Shown here one piece after another: positions 28,872 to 39,584 of a stretch of 64,000 nt of DNA. The stretch lies in the NCBI GenBank assembly GCA_011364975.1, contig RDOE01000002.1, positions 37,188-101,187 on the forward strand. Reading direction: 5' to 3'. The stretch is from Promethearchaeota archaeon (lineage in GTDB: Archaea; Asgardarchaeota; Lokiarchaeia; Sigyniarchaeales; SOKP01). The notes under the pieces were generated by a model that saw only the letters and a list, made by a program, of their open reading frames with translations, did no database searches and was not told the origin of the DNA. The translations under genes and the position numbers were made by a program. Position 1 is the first letter of the stretch. The number at the start of each line of letters is the position of its first letter.

Positions 28872-30332
28872 ATGGATAAACTAGTTGAACTAATGGGATT
28901 AGAAAAAAAAGAAAATATGGATAAAAAGTCTAGAAGAAAATTTGGATCCCATTTCACCTCAATAGAAATTTTTGAGACCTATATTTTTCCTCAAATTAAG
29001 AATGATTTAGATAAATATATTTGGGTGGATCTGTTTGCGGGAGAAGGCAATTTAGTTTTGCCAATTTTAAAACACATACCTCTTGAAAAGCGTGAGATTT
29101 ATTTCAGGAATCGGATATTCTTATTTGATATTCAAGAAAATATGGTACAAAAATGTATTAAAAATGCTCAACTTTATGGCATATCAGAAAATACAGCTAA
29201 AGGAAATATCATTGTAAGAGACAATCTTGAAGACTATCCCAAATTTCTATTAAGAAAGAAGTTACCGGTTTTTCACATTACAAATCCGCCCTATCTTTAT
29301 TTAGGATATATAAGAAAACAAAAAGACACCCAAAAATATCTCAAACTTTTTAATGCACAAAATAATAGTTATCAAGATTTATATCAATTAGCCTTGATGA
29401 ATGATTTACATAATGGAATAGAAAATTTAATATATATAATCCCATCTAATTTTCTATTTGGAGCATCGGTATCTAATAAATTTAGGAAAGATTTTCTTCT
29501 ACATTATACCATTTATAAAGTTGTTATTTTTGAAACTAAAGTATTTGAGTTCACTGGTACAAATATTTGCATTACATTTTTGAAGAAGAAACATATTCCA
29601 AAAGAAGAAATAATCACATTTCAGGGCATAAAAATTAAACAAGGGAATAAGTTTCTAGAGAAAGAATATAGACTAGATCCTAAAAATTATTATAGAGCAG
29701 GTTCTATATTTGCTGACTTTTTAAATGCATATCAAACTAAAAAGCCTCTTGAGGTTAATTATTACTTGTTAAAGAAGGAAGTATTAGAAAATAGAGGTCC
29801 CTTTGAAATACAAGCTATTGATGCGAATCAATATGCTAATAATAATTATAAAAAACTTCTTCTAAGAGTAAATAAGGAATTAAAGGAGAAAATTAAAAAT
29901 AATATCTTGTATGTTAGGACACTAGACTCCGGTCGATATGAAGGAAGGGTGGGATTAGGAATTATCGAAGATGATTTTAATGTTTCTGCTATTTACGTAT
30001 CCGGTAATACATATAGAACTCATCCAATTCAAATTTTTTTCAAACCGATAATTTCTATTGAATTACAGTTGATTATTCAGAAATATTTTAATTATATTTT
30101 GGAAGATTTTAGGAAGAAAACAGATAGTGAATTCTTGACTACTTACAAGTATTCCCAAGCATTATATACACGTAAATATTTAGGATTAACACAGACAAGA
30201 AAACTAATTGAAACTTTTCCTTTTAATTCATTAACTCCAAACGAGGTTGAAATTCTAGAGCGATATATATCTAATGATAAATTTGATAACCTCACAAGTT
30301 TTTTAATTAATCTTAAAGAGAGGCAAAAATAA
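28872..30332 (+). CDS. N6-adenine DNA methyltransferase (orphan)
   Basis: WVDLFAGEGNLVLPIL (motif I), FHITNPPYLYLG (NPPY motif IV). Start uncertain (track 28800; ATG at 28872 preferred). Confidence 0.82.
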   Translation: MDKLVELMGLEKKENMDKKSRRKFGSHFTSIEIFETYIFPQIKNDLDKYIWVDLFAGEGNLVLPILKHIPLEKREIYFRNRIFLFDIQENMVQKCIKNAQLYGISENTAKGNIIVRDNLEDYPKFLLRKKLPVFHITNPPYLYLGYIRKQKDTQKYLKLFNAQNNSYQDLYQLALMNDLHNGIENLIYIIPSNFLFGASVSNKFRKDFLLHYTIYKVVIFETKVFEFTGTNICITFLKKKHIPKEEIITFQGIKIKQGNKFLEKEYRLDPKNYYRAGSIFADFLNAYQTKKPLEVNYYLLKKEVLENRGPFEIQAIDANQYANNNYKKLLLRVNKELKEKIKNNILYVRTLDSGRYEGRVGLGIIEDDFNVSAIYVSGNTYRTHPIQIFFKPIISIELQLIIQKYFNYILEDFRKKTDSEFLTTYKYSQALYTRKYLGLTQTRKLIETFPFNSLTPNEVEILERYISNDKFDNLTSFLINLKERQK

Positions 30333-31185
30333 ACGCAATTAATCCTAAGAAAGCACCTATTTTTAGTAACAAGCTAATTTTTTTAAAATCTCTTTGTTCG
30401 AGTGTTTTTTTAAGCATTATTATTATAGCATAAAAAACAACTGTTAATCCAAAGATCATAAAAATCAGAAATAAAAGGGGATTAATAATAGGAGTAATTA
30501 CTGGTAAAATAAAGAAAATTATTGCAGTCCACGAAAATGTTATAGAAAAATATGTAGATTTCTTAATTCCTAGCCTAATAGCAAGTGTTCTAACCCCCTC
30601 AGTCTTATCTCCTTCAATATCTTCACAGCCTTTGATTATCTCTCTCGAGAGTAATAAAGAAAAAGAAGTAAGGAAGAAGAAATAGATGTAATTGGGAATA
30701 ACAGAATTATTTAATATTGCTCCATAAAGCATTCCAATTGAAAAAGAAATACTAACGATAACATTTCCTAAAAAACCACTTTTTTTACCCCATTTAGCGT
30801 AAATCCAACCTATAAATCCAAAAAGAATAGCAATCATGATATTTAGCATGCCCAAATTAAAAATGATACTATTAATTATGCTTAAGCTTATCCCAGTTAA
30901 AAAATACAACGTATAAAGTAATTTGGCTTGTCTAAGTGAAATTGCTCCTCTTGGAATTGGGCGAGTGGGTCTATTAATTTTATCTATTTCGATGTCGTAA
31001 ATATCGTTTATTACCATTCCTGAACCAGCTAAGAAAAAGTAAGTAATTACTCCGAAAATAAGATTAATTACCAATTGTTCAAACGGAATTCCAATTTTAG
31101 TATTTAAAAGTCCAATGATAATTGTAAGTGAACCCATCAAGCAATTGATAGGTCGAAGTATTTCAAAAGCGTCTTTAATTCTCAT
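30313..31185 (-). CDS. UbiA-family digeranylgeranylglyceryl phosphate synthase
   Basis: NCLMGSL; GSGMVINDIYDIEIDKINRPTRPIPRGAIS; KGCEDIEGDKTEGVRTLAIRLG. Confidence 0.9.
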   Translation of the reverse strand: MRIKDAFEILRPINCLMGSLTIIIGLLNTKIGIPFEQLVINLIFGVITYFFLAGSGMVINDIYDIEIDKINRPTRPIPRGAISLRQAKLLYTLYFLTGISLSIINSIIFNLGMLNIMIAILFGFIGWIYAKWGKKSGFLGNVIVSISFSIGMLYGAILNNSVIPNYIYFFFLTSFSLLLSREIIKGCEDIEGDKTEGVRTLAIRLGIKKSTYFSITFSWTAIIFFILPVITPIINPLLFLIFMIFGLTVVFYAIIIMLKKTLEQRDFKKISLLLKIGAFLGLIAFIFASL

Positions 31186-31207
31186 TATAAGATATTTTTT
31201 ATGGATA

Positions 31208-32035
31208 TTATCGTAGACAATATTTTTTCTTACAATTTTTCCCTACTCTTTTTATTTCATCTATAATGGATTTCAGGGCATTTCCATTATCCTTCAATAA
31301 ATTATTTTCGAGAAAGGAACCCATTACAATTATATCTGCACCCGCCTCTGCAAAGGATATCGCATCTTCTTTATTAGCCACTCCTCCACCGGCAATAATT
31401 GGAATGTTTAACATAGTAGAACATAATTTTATAATCTCACATGGTATTTTTTGACTGCCTGATCCTGCTTCTAAGTAAATAAGTTTAAATCCAAAAAGTT
31501 CTGCTGCCAACGAGTACGCCACCGTTAATTTTGGTTTTTCTCTAGGTAATAATTTAGCTTTTCCAATCCAACCAGCTGTTGCTCCTGGTTCAATTATTAA
31601 ATAAGCTGTTGAGATGGGTTCTAAATTAGCCATTTTCACAGTATATGATGCTAGGGCTTGTTGTCCAATAATAAAATAAGGATCTTCGGAATTTAATAGT
31701 GACATAAATAAAATCGCATCTGCTTCCTTAGATACATTAGAGATTCCACCTGGAAAAATAATTATAGGTAAATCGATTTTTTCTTTGATTGCAATTATGG
31801 TATCATCTACAAATCGTTGGTCGAATACGGTACTTCCTCCAATAAGAATCGCATCTGTACCTGCCTGTTCAGCGTAATAAGCCATACTAGCTGCTTTTTT
31901 AGGAGTCTGCTTTATCGGATCGGGATCGATTAAGGAAAAATGAAGTACTCCTTCATTATTTATCTTATTTATAATGTATTCATAAGTGCTAGTTTTCAAA
32001 GTGTTGCTTGTCAATGCCCTACCCATAATTTTCAC
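31208..32035 (-). CDS. Geranylgeranylglyceryl phosphate synthase
   Basis: LHFSLIDPDPIKQTPKKAASMAYYAEQAGTDAILIGGSTVFDQ; FPGGISNVSKEADAILFMSLLNSEDPYFIIGQQ; YLEAGSGSQKIPCEII. Confidence 0.93.
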   Translation of the reverse strand: MKIMGRALTSNTLKTSTYEYIINKINNEGVLHFSLIDPDPIKQTPKKAASMAYYAEQAGTDAILIGGSTVFDQRFVDDTIIAIKEKIDLPIIIFPGGISNVSKEADAILFMSLLNSEDPYFIIGQQALASYTVKMANLEPISTAYLIIEPGATAGWIGKAKLLPREKPKLTVAYSLAAELFGFKLIYLEAGSGSQKIPCEIIKLCSTMLNIPIIAGGGVANKEDAISFAEAGADIIVMGSFLENNLLKDNGNALKSIIDEIKRVGKNCKKKYCLR

Positions 32036-32049
32036 ATAATATAATTAAT

Positions 32050-33438
32050 TTACTTTTTAGTATTTATTAAAATTTTTCTTATTTTATTATATTCTTGAAT
32101 AACTCTTAATTTCCATTCTTCAAATTTTGTTAGATCACGTGGAAATTTTTTATACAATTTAGCGATTTCATTCATTCTAATTCTAAGATAATTTAAATCT
32201 AACAATAAATCTGGTTTGGAAATGCCTCGAAATGCTTTAGAAACAATGTCTAATATAGATAATTCAATTCTCCCAGTAGAAGAAATTTCAAGAATTTCTT
32301 GTCCACTCAATAATTCTTGAGATAATCCAAAATTAAGTTCTTCATTAGAAAAGATTTGAAGCATCATTCTTAGTAAATCTAAAGGCGCATACTCAGCACC
32401 AAAACTTGTCATAACTTGGTAATTATAATCCCATAAAAATTTAATGGAGGAATCTTCATTATTTATAGCATTGAAGGCAGTATTAGCTGCGAAAAATCCA
32501 GCTCTCATGGATGGATCAATACCCCCTCCATGTAGAGGATTAACTTGGCAAGCAGCATCTCCGACAATCATAATACCATTATCTGCACACGACCATAAAG
32601 GTCTTCTAACAGGAACTACTCCTCCTCCTGAAGATAAAATTTCATATTTTGAAGTTGTTATATACTGATCAAAAACGTTTTTTCTGTACAATTCTTTAAT
32701 TCTTCCTCTAAGATTCATATAGGTTCCTAACCCTATATTTACGGATGTATTATTCTTAGGAAAATACCAGATATACCCTCCAGGAGCTTTTTCTTGGTCC
32801 AAAGTAATTGAAATATATTCTGGGTCTTGAACTTTGCACTCTTGAGAAGAAATTTTAATTATTTCTCGATAACATAATATAACATCTTCTTTAGAAATTT
32901 CTGTCTCAATTAGGTTACTTTTAACTTTTTTTCTTAAAGGAGAGTAGAATCCAGATGCATCAATTATAACCTTAGCTTTAAGTTCCTCTTTATTTCCATT
33001 ACTCAATTTTACTTGAACCCCTTCTACCCGCTCCTTGTTATAAATTAAGTTAAGAGCTTTGGTATCATCAAGGAATTGCTCAACTCCAGCATCAAGTGAT
33101 TCATTTAGTAATCTCTGACCGAACTCAAACCTATTTACAATGTATCCTGCTTGTTTAGGATCCATCAATGTAATACATTTTTGTAAATTTGGAGCGTATA
33201 ATTTAGCACCTTTAATATTACAAGATAATTCCTCATTTTTAGGAGGTGAAATCTTGAGAAAGTCAAAAATCTCTGTTCCGATTGCATCACCGCATATCTT
33301 ATTACCAATTTCATCCCTTTGTTTTGCATCAATAAGACAAACTTTTAAACCATGCTTAGCTGCAAAACGAGCAGCAGTGCTACCACCAGTACCAGAACCA
33401 ACAACTATTACATCAAAAACTTTTTGGATGGAGCCCAT
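32050..33438 (-). CDS. Geranylgeranyl reductase-family FAD-dependent oxidoreductase (archaeal lipid reductase)
   Basis: DVIVVGSGTGGSTAARFAAKHGLKVCLID...KICGDAIG; IIDASGFYSPLRK; GGYIWYFPKN; IMIVGDAACQVNPLHGGGIDPSMRAG. Confidence 0.88.
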   Translation of the reverse strand: MGSIQKVFDVIVVGSGTGGSTAARFAAKHGLKVCLIDAKQRDEIGNKICGDAIGTEIFDFLKISPPKNEELSCNIKGAKLYAPNLQKCITLMDPKQAGYIVNRFEFGQRLLNESLDAGVEQFLDDTKALNLIYNKERVEGVQVKLSNGNKEELKAKVIIDASGFYSPLRKKVKSNLIETEISKEDVILCYREIIKISSQECKVQDPEYISITLDQEKAPGGYIWYFPKNNTSVNIGLGTYMNLRGRIKELYRKNVFDQYITTSKYEILSSGGGVVPVRRPLWSCADNGIMIVGDAACQVNPLHGGGIDPSMRAGFFAANTAFNAINNEDSSIKFLWDYNYQVMTSFGAEYAPLDLLRMMLQIFSNEELNFGLSQELLSGQEILEISSTGRIELSILDIVSKAFRGISKPDLLLDLNYLRIRMNEIAKLYKKFPRDLTKFEEWKLRVIQEYNKIRKILINTKK

Positions 33439-33501
33439 TATTTTTCTTTTATAAAAATGTAGAATTAAAAATATAATATAAATTTAATATCTGAAACGCA
33501 A

Positions 33502-34254
33502 TTACATTAAGGTTATTAGAAAAATGATTAAAGTTGTTAGGATCGGTACAGTTAAGTCATCCCAAGTACTAGGAGAAATCAATTCAACTACTGTTGCCAA
33601 ACTACTTGTTATTAAAGACAATACCAATGCATATTCGAAGGAGATATGAATTTGAGTAAAAGGATTTGTCACTCCAAGGATAGTAAACGCGATCATACAT
33701 AAAAGAAAACCACTAATAAAAAAAGCCAATGACCCTTCAAGCGTTCTTGGGGTTTTGATCCATGGAACCTTAATTTTAATTTTTCCGTATCTTTTTCCAA
33801 TTACCGATGCTAAAGTATCTGAAACTATCATTAATAATATTCCCGCAATTGGAAAATATAGCTGTGTGGGAGCAAATATAACAAATAATAACATTAAACC
33901 AGTTATAGATAGGCAATAATGAAAAGGGCCTTGCAGGTATCCCACTTTCTCTTCTGCTTCTTCTCCAATTGAATCATACAATTCTTTTAGTTGCTTCACT
34001 TTTGATTGTTTGGAACTTAGTAATACTAATATAGTAAGTGTAGCTGCAATTATAACAGACCACCAGGGCCACTCATAATAAGGACTCGAAAAAACTGCAA
34101 ATCCGGCAAATAAGTGAACCGCTTTTCGAGCTTGAAATTTCGTAATCTTGCTTCTTTTCTTCAGTTGAACAGGTATCAAAATCGCAGCAAATACATATAG
34201 ATATGTAATAAAAACAATTAAAATGTCAATTACAATACTCATAATTATCATCAA
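33502..34254 (-). CDS. Dolichol/phytol kinase (SEC59/DGK1/VTE5-like) CTP-dependent lipid kinase family membrane protein
   Basis: RKAVHLFAGFAVF; VSDTLASVIGKRYGKIKIKVP...RTLEGSLAFFISGF; multiple TM helices. Confidence 0.72.
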   Translation of the reverse strand: MMIIMSIVIDILIVFITYLYVFAAILIPVQLKKRSKITKFQARKAVHLFAGFAVFSSPYYEWPWWSVIIAATLTILVLLSSKQSKVKQLKELYDSIGEEAEEKVGYLQGPFHYCLSITGLMLLFVIFAPTQLYFPIAGILLMIVSDTLASVIGKRYGKIKIKVPWIKTPRTLEGSLAFFISGFLLCMIAFTILGVTNPFTQIHISFEYALVLSLITSSLATVVELISPSTWDDLTVPILTTLIIFLITLM

Positions 34255-34485
34255 GTAAAATAGTTAATAATGCAGTGTTATTTTTATTTTTTAAAAACAA
34301 TATCATACTTCTATAAATATTAATTGTTAGAATTAGAAAAAGGATAAAAACCTAACTATAAGTGTGACATATAATTTAAATTAGAATGACTTCTAACTTT
34401 TTACAATAAGTTTTTATATTTATACTATTGGTAACAATTATTTTTTAGTAAATATTCTTCTTATTAGCATTACTAGGGATAATTT

Positions 34486-36513
34486 ATGAATGATAAAACG
34501 TTAAAGAAGGATATTCAACAATTACCTTATATGAATATGCATCTGGATTTAGAATCAAGAATAAATGATTTATTTGACAGATTAACTCTAGAAGAAAAGA
34601 TAAAATTATGTGCAGGAAGGCGGATGTGGTATATCCCGACCATAAAAAGACTTGGTTTAAAAAATTTTATTATGTATGATGGTCCTCATGGTGTAAGACC
34701 GTCTATAACAGGTGAAGTAAAAGCTACATATTTTCCTTCAGCTATCTGCCGAGCAGCCACGTGGAATCCAGAATTATCAGAACGTTTTGGAGTCGCATTA
34801 GCAGAGGAAGTTCGAGCAGTTGGAGCACATATGATTCTGGCTCCTGGGATAAACATTCAAAGAACTCCGATGGGAGGACGTACATTTGAATATCAAACAG
34901 AAGATCCTTATTTAAATAAGGTTCTTGCAGTTGCGGTTGTAAAAGGGGTTCAAAGCCAGAAAATTGCTGCTTGTGTAAAACATTTTATTTGCAATAATCA
35001 AGAAACTAAACGATTTACTGTTAGTTCTGAAGTAAGTAACCGAGCTCTAGAAGAAATTTATTTTCCAGCCTTTAAAGCCACAATTCAGGAAGCAGATGCT
35101 TGGGCTTTTATGAGTTGCTACAATAAAGTAAATGGCATTTTTGGCTCAGAACATTTTTATTTACTAAGAGAAACTTTAATGAATAACTGGGGTTTCAGAG
35201 GATTTGTAGTTTCAGATTGGAATGCTACAGCGTTCACAAAAACTCAAGACATGATCCTAGCTGGTTTATCACTTGAGATGCCCATGCAACAAAGATATAA
35301 GAAAAAAAAATTATTGGAACTTTATCAAGAAGGCAAAATTAACAAGGATTACTTTCACGATAATATTAAAAGAATATTAAGAGTAATGTTCCTCGTAGGA
35401 CTTTTTGATAATGAGGGTTCTTCGCCTAAGGGAAAAATAAACACGAAAGAACACCAAAATTTGGCTCTGGAAATTGCTCAAGAGGGAATTGTGCTCTTAA
35501 AAAATGATAAGAATTTACTTCCATTAAATATAAAGAATTTAAAAAAAATTGCAGTAGTCGGTCCAAATAAAAATTTAAAAACTTCGTTAAAAGGAGGAAG
35601 TTCTCAGAATTTTCCACCATATGAAATTACTCCACTTCAAGCAATCGAAGAAAAATGTAAAAATAGGATAGTTATTGTCGATAATCCTTCAGAAGCTGAT
35701 ATTACCATCCTTTTTGTAGGACTTAACCATGAATTGGGGATGGATGCTGAAGGTGAAGATAAAAAAATTTTCAGTTTACCAGATGAACAAATTGGCTTCA
35801 TTAGAAAAACTGTAAATGAAAATCCAAGTACCGTTGTAGTATTAATTAATGGAAGCCCAATTTCGATGGATAATTGGATAGAAGATATACCTGCCGTTAT
35901 TGAAGCATGGTATAGTGGTATGGAAGCGGGAACTGCAATTGCTAATATACTCTTCGGAGATGTCAATCCTTCAGGAAAATTACCCATAACATTTCCACAT
36001 AAACTTTCTGATTCACCAGCTCACGTCTCAAGTAGGACTTTTCCTGGAAATGATAAAGTTTATTATGAAGAAGGTATCTTTGTTGGATATCGCCATTTTG
36101 ATACTAAAAATATTGACCCTCTATTTCCTTTTGGTCATGGATTATCATATACTACATTTACCTATGAGAATATTAAATCAGATAAAGCTATTCTCTCTGG
36201 AAATGGGAATATAATAATATCAGTTGATATTCTTAATGATGGTCAACGTGAGGGTTCAGAAGTTGTTCAATTATATGTAAAGGATGTTCACTCAAGTATA
36301 GAACGCCCATTAAAGGAATTAAAGAAATTTAAAAAGGTAAAATTAAAGCCAAGAGAGAAAAGGACTATAAATTTCGAATTGAGCAGTGAAGATTTATCGT
36401 ATTATAATGAAGAAAAAAAAAGTTGGATTACTGAAGAAGGCGAATTTAATATTTTGATTGGCGGTTCCTCACGGGATATACGATTACAAATAAAAATTAA
36501 TTATTCTAAGTAA
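34486..36513 (+). CDS. Glycoside hydrolase family 3 (beta-glucosidase-like)
   Basis: LAPGINIQRTPMGGRTFEYQTEDPYL; KHFICNNQETKR; GFVVSDWNAT (nucleophile D); GSSQNFPPYEITPLQAI; FPFGHGLSYTTFTY plus FnIII-like C-terminus. Confidence 0.95.
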   Translation: MNDKTLKKDIQQLPYMNMHLDLESRINDLFDRLTLEEKIKLCAGRRMWYIPTIKRLGLKNFIMYDGPHGVRPSITGEVKATYFPSAICRAATWNPELSERFGVALAEEVRAVGAHMILAPGINIQRTPMGGRTFEYQTEDPYLNKVLAVAVVKGVQSQKIAACVKHFICNNQETKRFTVSSEVSNRALEEIYFPAFKATIQEADAWAFMSCYNKVNGIFGSEHFYLLRETLMNNWGFRGFVVSDWNATAFTKTQDMILAGLSLEMPMQQRYKKKKLLELYQEGKINKDYFHDNIKRILRVMFLVGLFDNEGSSPKGKINTKEHQNLALEIAQEGIVLLKNDKNLLPLNIKNLKKIAVVGPNKNLKTSLKGGSSQNFPPYEITPLQAIEEKCKNRIVIVDNPSEADITILFVGLNHELGMDAEGEDKKIFSLPDEQIGFIRKTVNENPSTVVVLINGSPISMDNWIEDIPAVIEAWYSGMEAGTAIANILFGDVNPSGKLPITFPHKLSDSPAHVSSRTFPGNDKVYYEEGIFVGYRHFDTKNIDPLFPFGHGLSYTTFTYENIKSDKAILSGNGNIIISVDILNDGQREGSEVVQLYVKDVHSSIERPLKELKKFKKVKLKPREKRTINFELSSEDLSYYNEEKKSWITEEGEFNILIGGSSRDIRLQIKINYSK

Positions 36514-36525
36514 AAGAGAATGTAA

Positions 36526-37257
36526 TTATCGCCATTGATTTCTACTTATTTTTGAAGGAATATTACAATACTTACTCAGTAATTGGAGATATGTTTTAAT
36601 TTGTTCTTTATCTTTATAAAAAATTGGATCAGGTAAACCAAATGTTCTGCATGCTATGATACCCATAAGAGCATTACCAATTTGATTAACATGGAGTCCA
36701 TCAAGCATTATTTTTTTATATGCTTCAGGATTCTCTTCATAAAATGGTGAAAAATACCTATATTGGTCAATTAAAGAAACAGATTTTTCTTTTGATAACC
36801 ATCGATTTACTTCAACTAGTTCTGGAAAACTTTTGAATATATCTGGCATAGAATTATAAAGCAAACAATAATATGTTTGAAGGACAGGGATCGCTTTAAT
36901 CGCTCTCAACTTATCGATTATCAAACTTAAATTTTGCTTATATTCTGTAATGGATAATCCCTTCCAGATATCATTTCCTCCAATTGTAATTATAACAAGA
37001 TTAGGATTAAAATCGAGTACATCTCTCTCTAATCTATTAATTAAATCTCTTGCGGTCTCACCTGAGACACCTTGATTAATAGTGATTACATGTCTTCCAA
37101 TCCATTCTCTCATAGAAGAAGAAAGCCAAGAAAACCAATTGAAATGACCTAAACTATGCCAGTGCAATTCAGTATTACTTGAACCAAAAGCTATAACTCT
37201 TTTTCCCTTTTCTTGTTTATTCTTCCATGTTTTGATAATTTCATTTAGAGAAATCAT
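36526..37257 (-). CDS. SGNH/GDSL hydrolase
   Basis: VIAFGSSNTELHWHSLGHFNW; GVSGETARDLINRL; TIGGNDIWKG; LDGLHVNQIG. Confidence 0.9.
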   Translation of the reverse strand: MISLNEIIKTWKNKQEKGKRVIAFGSSNTELHWHSLGHFNWFSWLSSSMREWIGRHVITINQGVSGETARDLINRLERDVLDFNPNLVIITIGGNDIWKGLSITEYKQNLSLIIDKLRAIKAIPVLQTYYCLLYNSMPDIFKSFPELVEVNRWLSKEKSVSLIDQYRYFSPFYEENPEAYKKIMLDGLHVNQIGNALMGIIACRTFGLPDPIFYKDKEQIKTYLQLLSKYCNIPSKISRNQWR

Positions 37258-37375
37258 AATTTTTTGTCTAGTATCATTTTTTATACAAATTAAGCTGAAA
37301 AATCTTAAAGTATAATCAATTATTAATTTTTATTATATAATTTATTTTCTTAATTTCAAGTTTTAATGATCTCCT

Positions 37376-38437
37376 ATGATTTTTAATCAAGTCAAGCGAA
37401 AGTTAATTAAGGAGAGATTTAGATTTTTTTTCTATGAAATAAGCCTCTCATTTCTATTGATATTTTTTATTTCCTCACTTGAATGGATGATTTTACCAAT
37501 TGAATTAAATCCTGAGGTATTCGGAATGATTTTTTATATGATTCGAGGTTTAATTGTGTTTTTAGCGATACCCACAACAATATTTGTGATGAAGAAACTT
37601 AGGGGACCTCTTCACAATGACTTAATTGCGGGATCGAAAGTTTCACCATTTAAAAGTCATTTTATGATGTATCAAGTCTCAAAAAGTAATTATAAATACC
37701 AAATCTTGTATGGGATTTTGTTACTGTTTTTAGTCTTTATACCTATGAACTTCTTCTTATATCTCTTAATTCCAGAAATGCTTTTATATCACTCTTTTTC
37801 ATTAGGATTAGATTTACAGAATTCTTATTTGTTAATAAATAATTTTATAATATTTTTCGTTTTATTAGTTATAATACAGGTTTCTATTGCAATCACAGAA
37901 GAAACTATATATAGAGGATTTGTTAATAAAAGAGGAAGCGAGTATTTTAATCGTATTTCGGCAGTTTTAATATCAGCTTATTTTTATGGGTTCATAAGTT
38001 TATTATATTATTTAGATCCTATAAGTATTAATTTTGATTCTTGGTTTGTTGGTATATGGTTTTTTGCGTTGTTTTTTATTGGATTAATTCTTTCCCTTAC
38101 TACAATAAGAAAAAAGTGGCTATTTCCTTCTATTTTTGCTCATTCTATTAGTAATATAATAATGGTAAGTATAATTTGGTATTTTCTGAATGGAGGAGTA
38201 TATCTCGAAATACTAATTTTTATTTACTTACCATTATTAGGAGGGAGTTTAATTTTACTTATTTGGCAATATAGAAGAATTAGAGAAAGCATCTTGATTG
38301 GAATAAATATGCTAAAGAATTATTTGAAAAATGACGAAAAAGAAGATGAAAGAAATAATGATAAATATTTTCGAATATTTTTTGATATTGTTATTGGATT
38401 TTTAATATTTCTAATCGGACTATTGATCACAGTATAA
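37376..38437 (+). CDS. CPBP-type intramembrane metalloprotease
   Basis: AITEETIYRGFVNKRG; YGFISLLYYLDP; IFAHSISNIIM; multiple TM helices. Confidence 0.75.
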   Translation: MIFNQVKRKLIKERFRFFFYEISLSFLLIFFISSLEWMILPIELNPEVFGMIFYMIRGLIVFLAIPTTIFVMKKLRGPLHNDLIAGSKVSPFKSHFMMYQVSKSNYKYQILYGILLLFLVFIPMNFFLYLLIPEMLLYHSFSLGLDLQNSYLLINNFIIFFVLLVIIQVSIAITEETIYRGFVNKRGSEYFNRISAVLISAYFYGFISLLYYLDPISINFDSWFVGIWFFALFFIGLILSLTTIRKKWLFPSIFAHSISNIIMVSIIWYFLNGGVYLEILIFIYLPLLGGSLILLIWQYRRIRESILIGINMLKNYLKNDEKEDERNNDKYFRIFFDIVIGFLIFLIGLLITV

Positions 38438-38472
38438 ATTATTTTATTAGAACGATTTAAAGATGGTATTCA

Positions 38473-39522
38473 ATGTTTCAAAGAAGAAAAACTCAGTATA
38501 AATTTAAAACTTATAAATCTGATGCCGCTCCCTTTTTCTTTTTTATCGATATTTTTCCTCTCGATTCAGATAATTTTGATAGTCTCCGTTCATCAATTTT
38601 GGCTAATCAAATTAAAACCAATCCTATAATGCCTTTACCGATGAGAGTTGACCGTGTCTTTAATGGAGAAAGTTCGATAGTTATTCGTCCTAATGCTCCA
38701 ATTTCTTTTCCAATAAACGATTCTATTAATGCGATAATCAATCCAATACCTTTTTTCCAATTGGGTTTTGAGAAATTACTTTTTTTTACCGAAATGAGAT
38801 CTCATGAGAAATTATTTCTACCCCTCAAACAAGAAAAGGTTAACCAATGGTGGAAAGCTACGAGGTTTCTCTATGGAAATTTAAATCAGATTGAAGAAGA
38901 TTTTTCAGCCTTTTTAAGAGCCTATTTATATACTATGATAAAAGCAAACGTTAATGATGAGGATATCATCGGTGCTGCGATAGAGTATTGTGAAATTGTA
39001 AATAAAATTTGTAAAGAGAAAATGATGAGAAATTCAATCTTAGTTGAAACAAACCAAAATCAAGAGAAAGTTAAATTATATAGAGAAAAAACAGCTAAAT
39101 ATAGGACTAAACTAAAAACAGTCAAAAAAATTGAATATCATCCGGAACTTATTGATATTGAAGTTTATGACCTCTCTGAGAACGGATTTTTAAATCGAGG
39201 AGATTTCAAGGAGTTTATTGCAGAGAATTTTGATAATATTGTAATAAAATACATTCCATTATTATTATATGATGATCTACAAGAATGTATGCTACAAAAT
39301 CTAAATTTACTAGAAACAAATGAAATTGAAGTATTAAATCCCTCAATATTATTAGAGAAGAACGTAATTATATTTAAAAAACCAGAAGAAATACATAATG
39401 AAGAATTAAACAAATATAGTTGGTTAAATGATTTAAATGAAGTTGATATTAAATCAATATTTGATTCTATAACTGAAACATTAACTCATTTCAGTAAGAA
39501 GAATCAAATAGACTCACTTTAG
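38473..39522 (+). CDS. Hypothetical protein, no recognisable domain
   Basis: Long ORF with normal archaeal amino-acid composition; no motif recognised. Confidence 0.6.
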   Translation: MFQRRKTQYKFKTYKSDAAPFFFFIDIFPLDSDNFDSLRSSILANQIKTNPIMPLPMRVDRVFNGESSIVIRPNAPISFPINDSINAIINPIPFFQLGFEKLLFFTEMRSHEKLFLPLKQEKVNQWWKATRFLYGNLNQIEEDFSAFLRAYLYTMIKANVNDEDIIGAAIEYCEIVNKICKEKMMRNSILVETNQNQEKVKLYREKTAKYRTKLKTVKKIEYHPELIDIEVYDLSENGFLNRGDFKEFIAENFDNIVIKYIPLLLYDDLQECMLQNLNLLETNEIEVLNPSILLEKNVIIFKKPEEIHNEELNKYSWLNDLNEVDIKSIFDSITETLTHFSKKNQIDSL

Positions 39523-39584
39523 AGGATTTTAATAAAAAGTTAAAAAAAAGTAAAGTGTTAAGGAAAAAGGGTTATATATTACCT

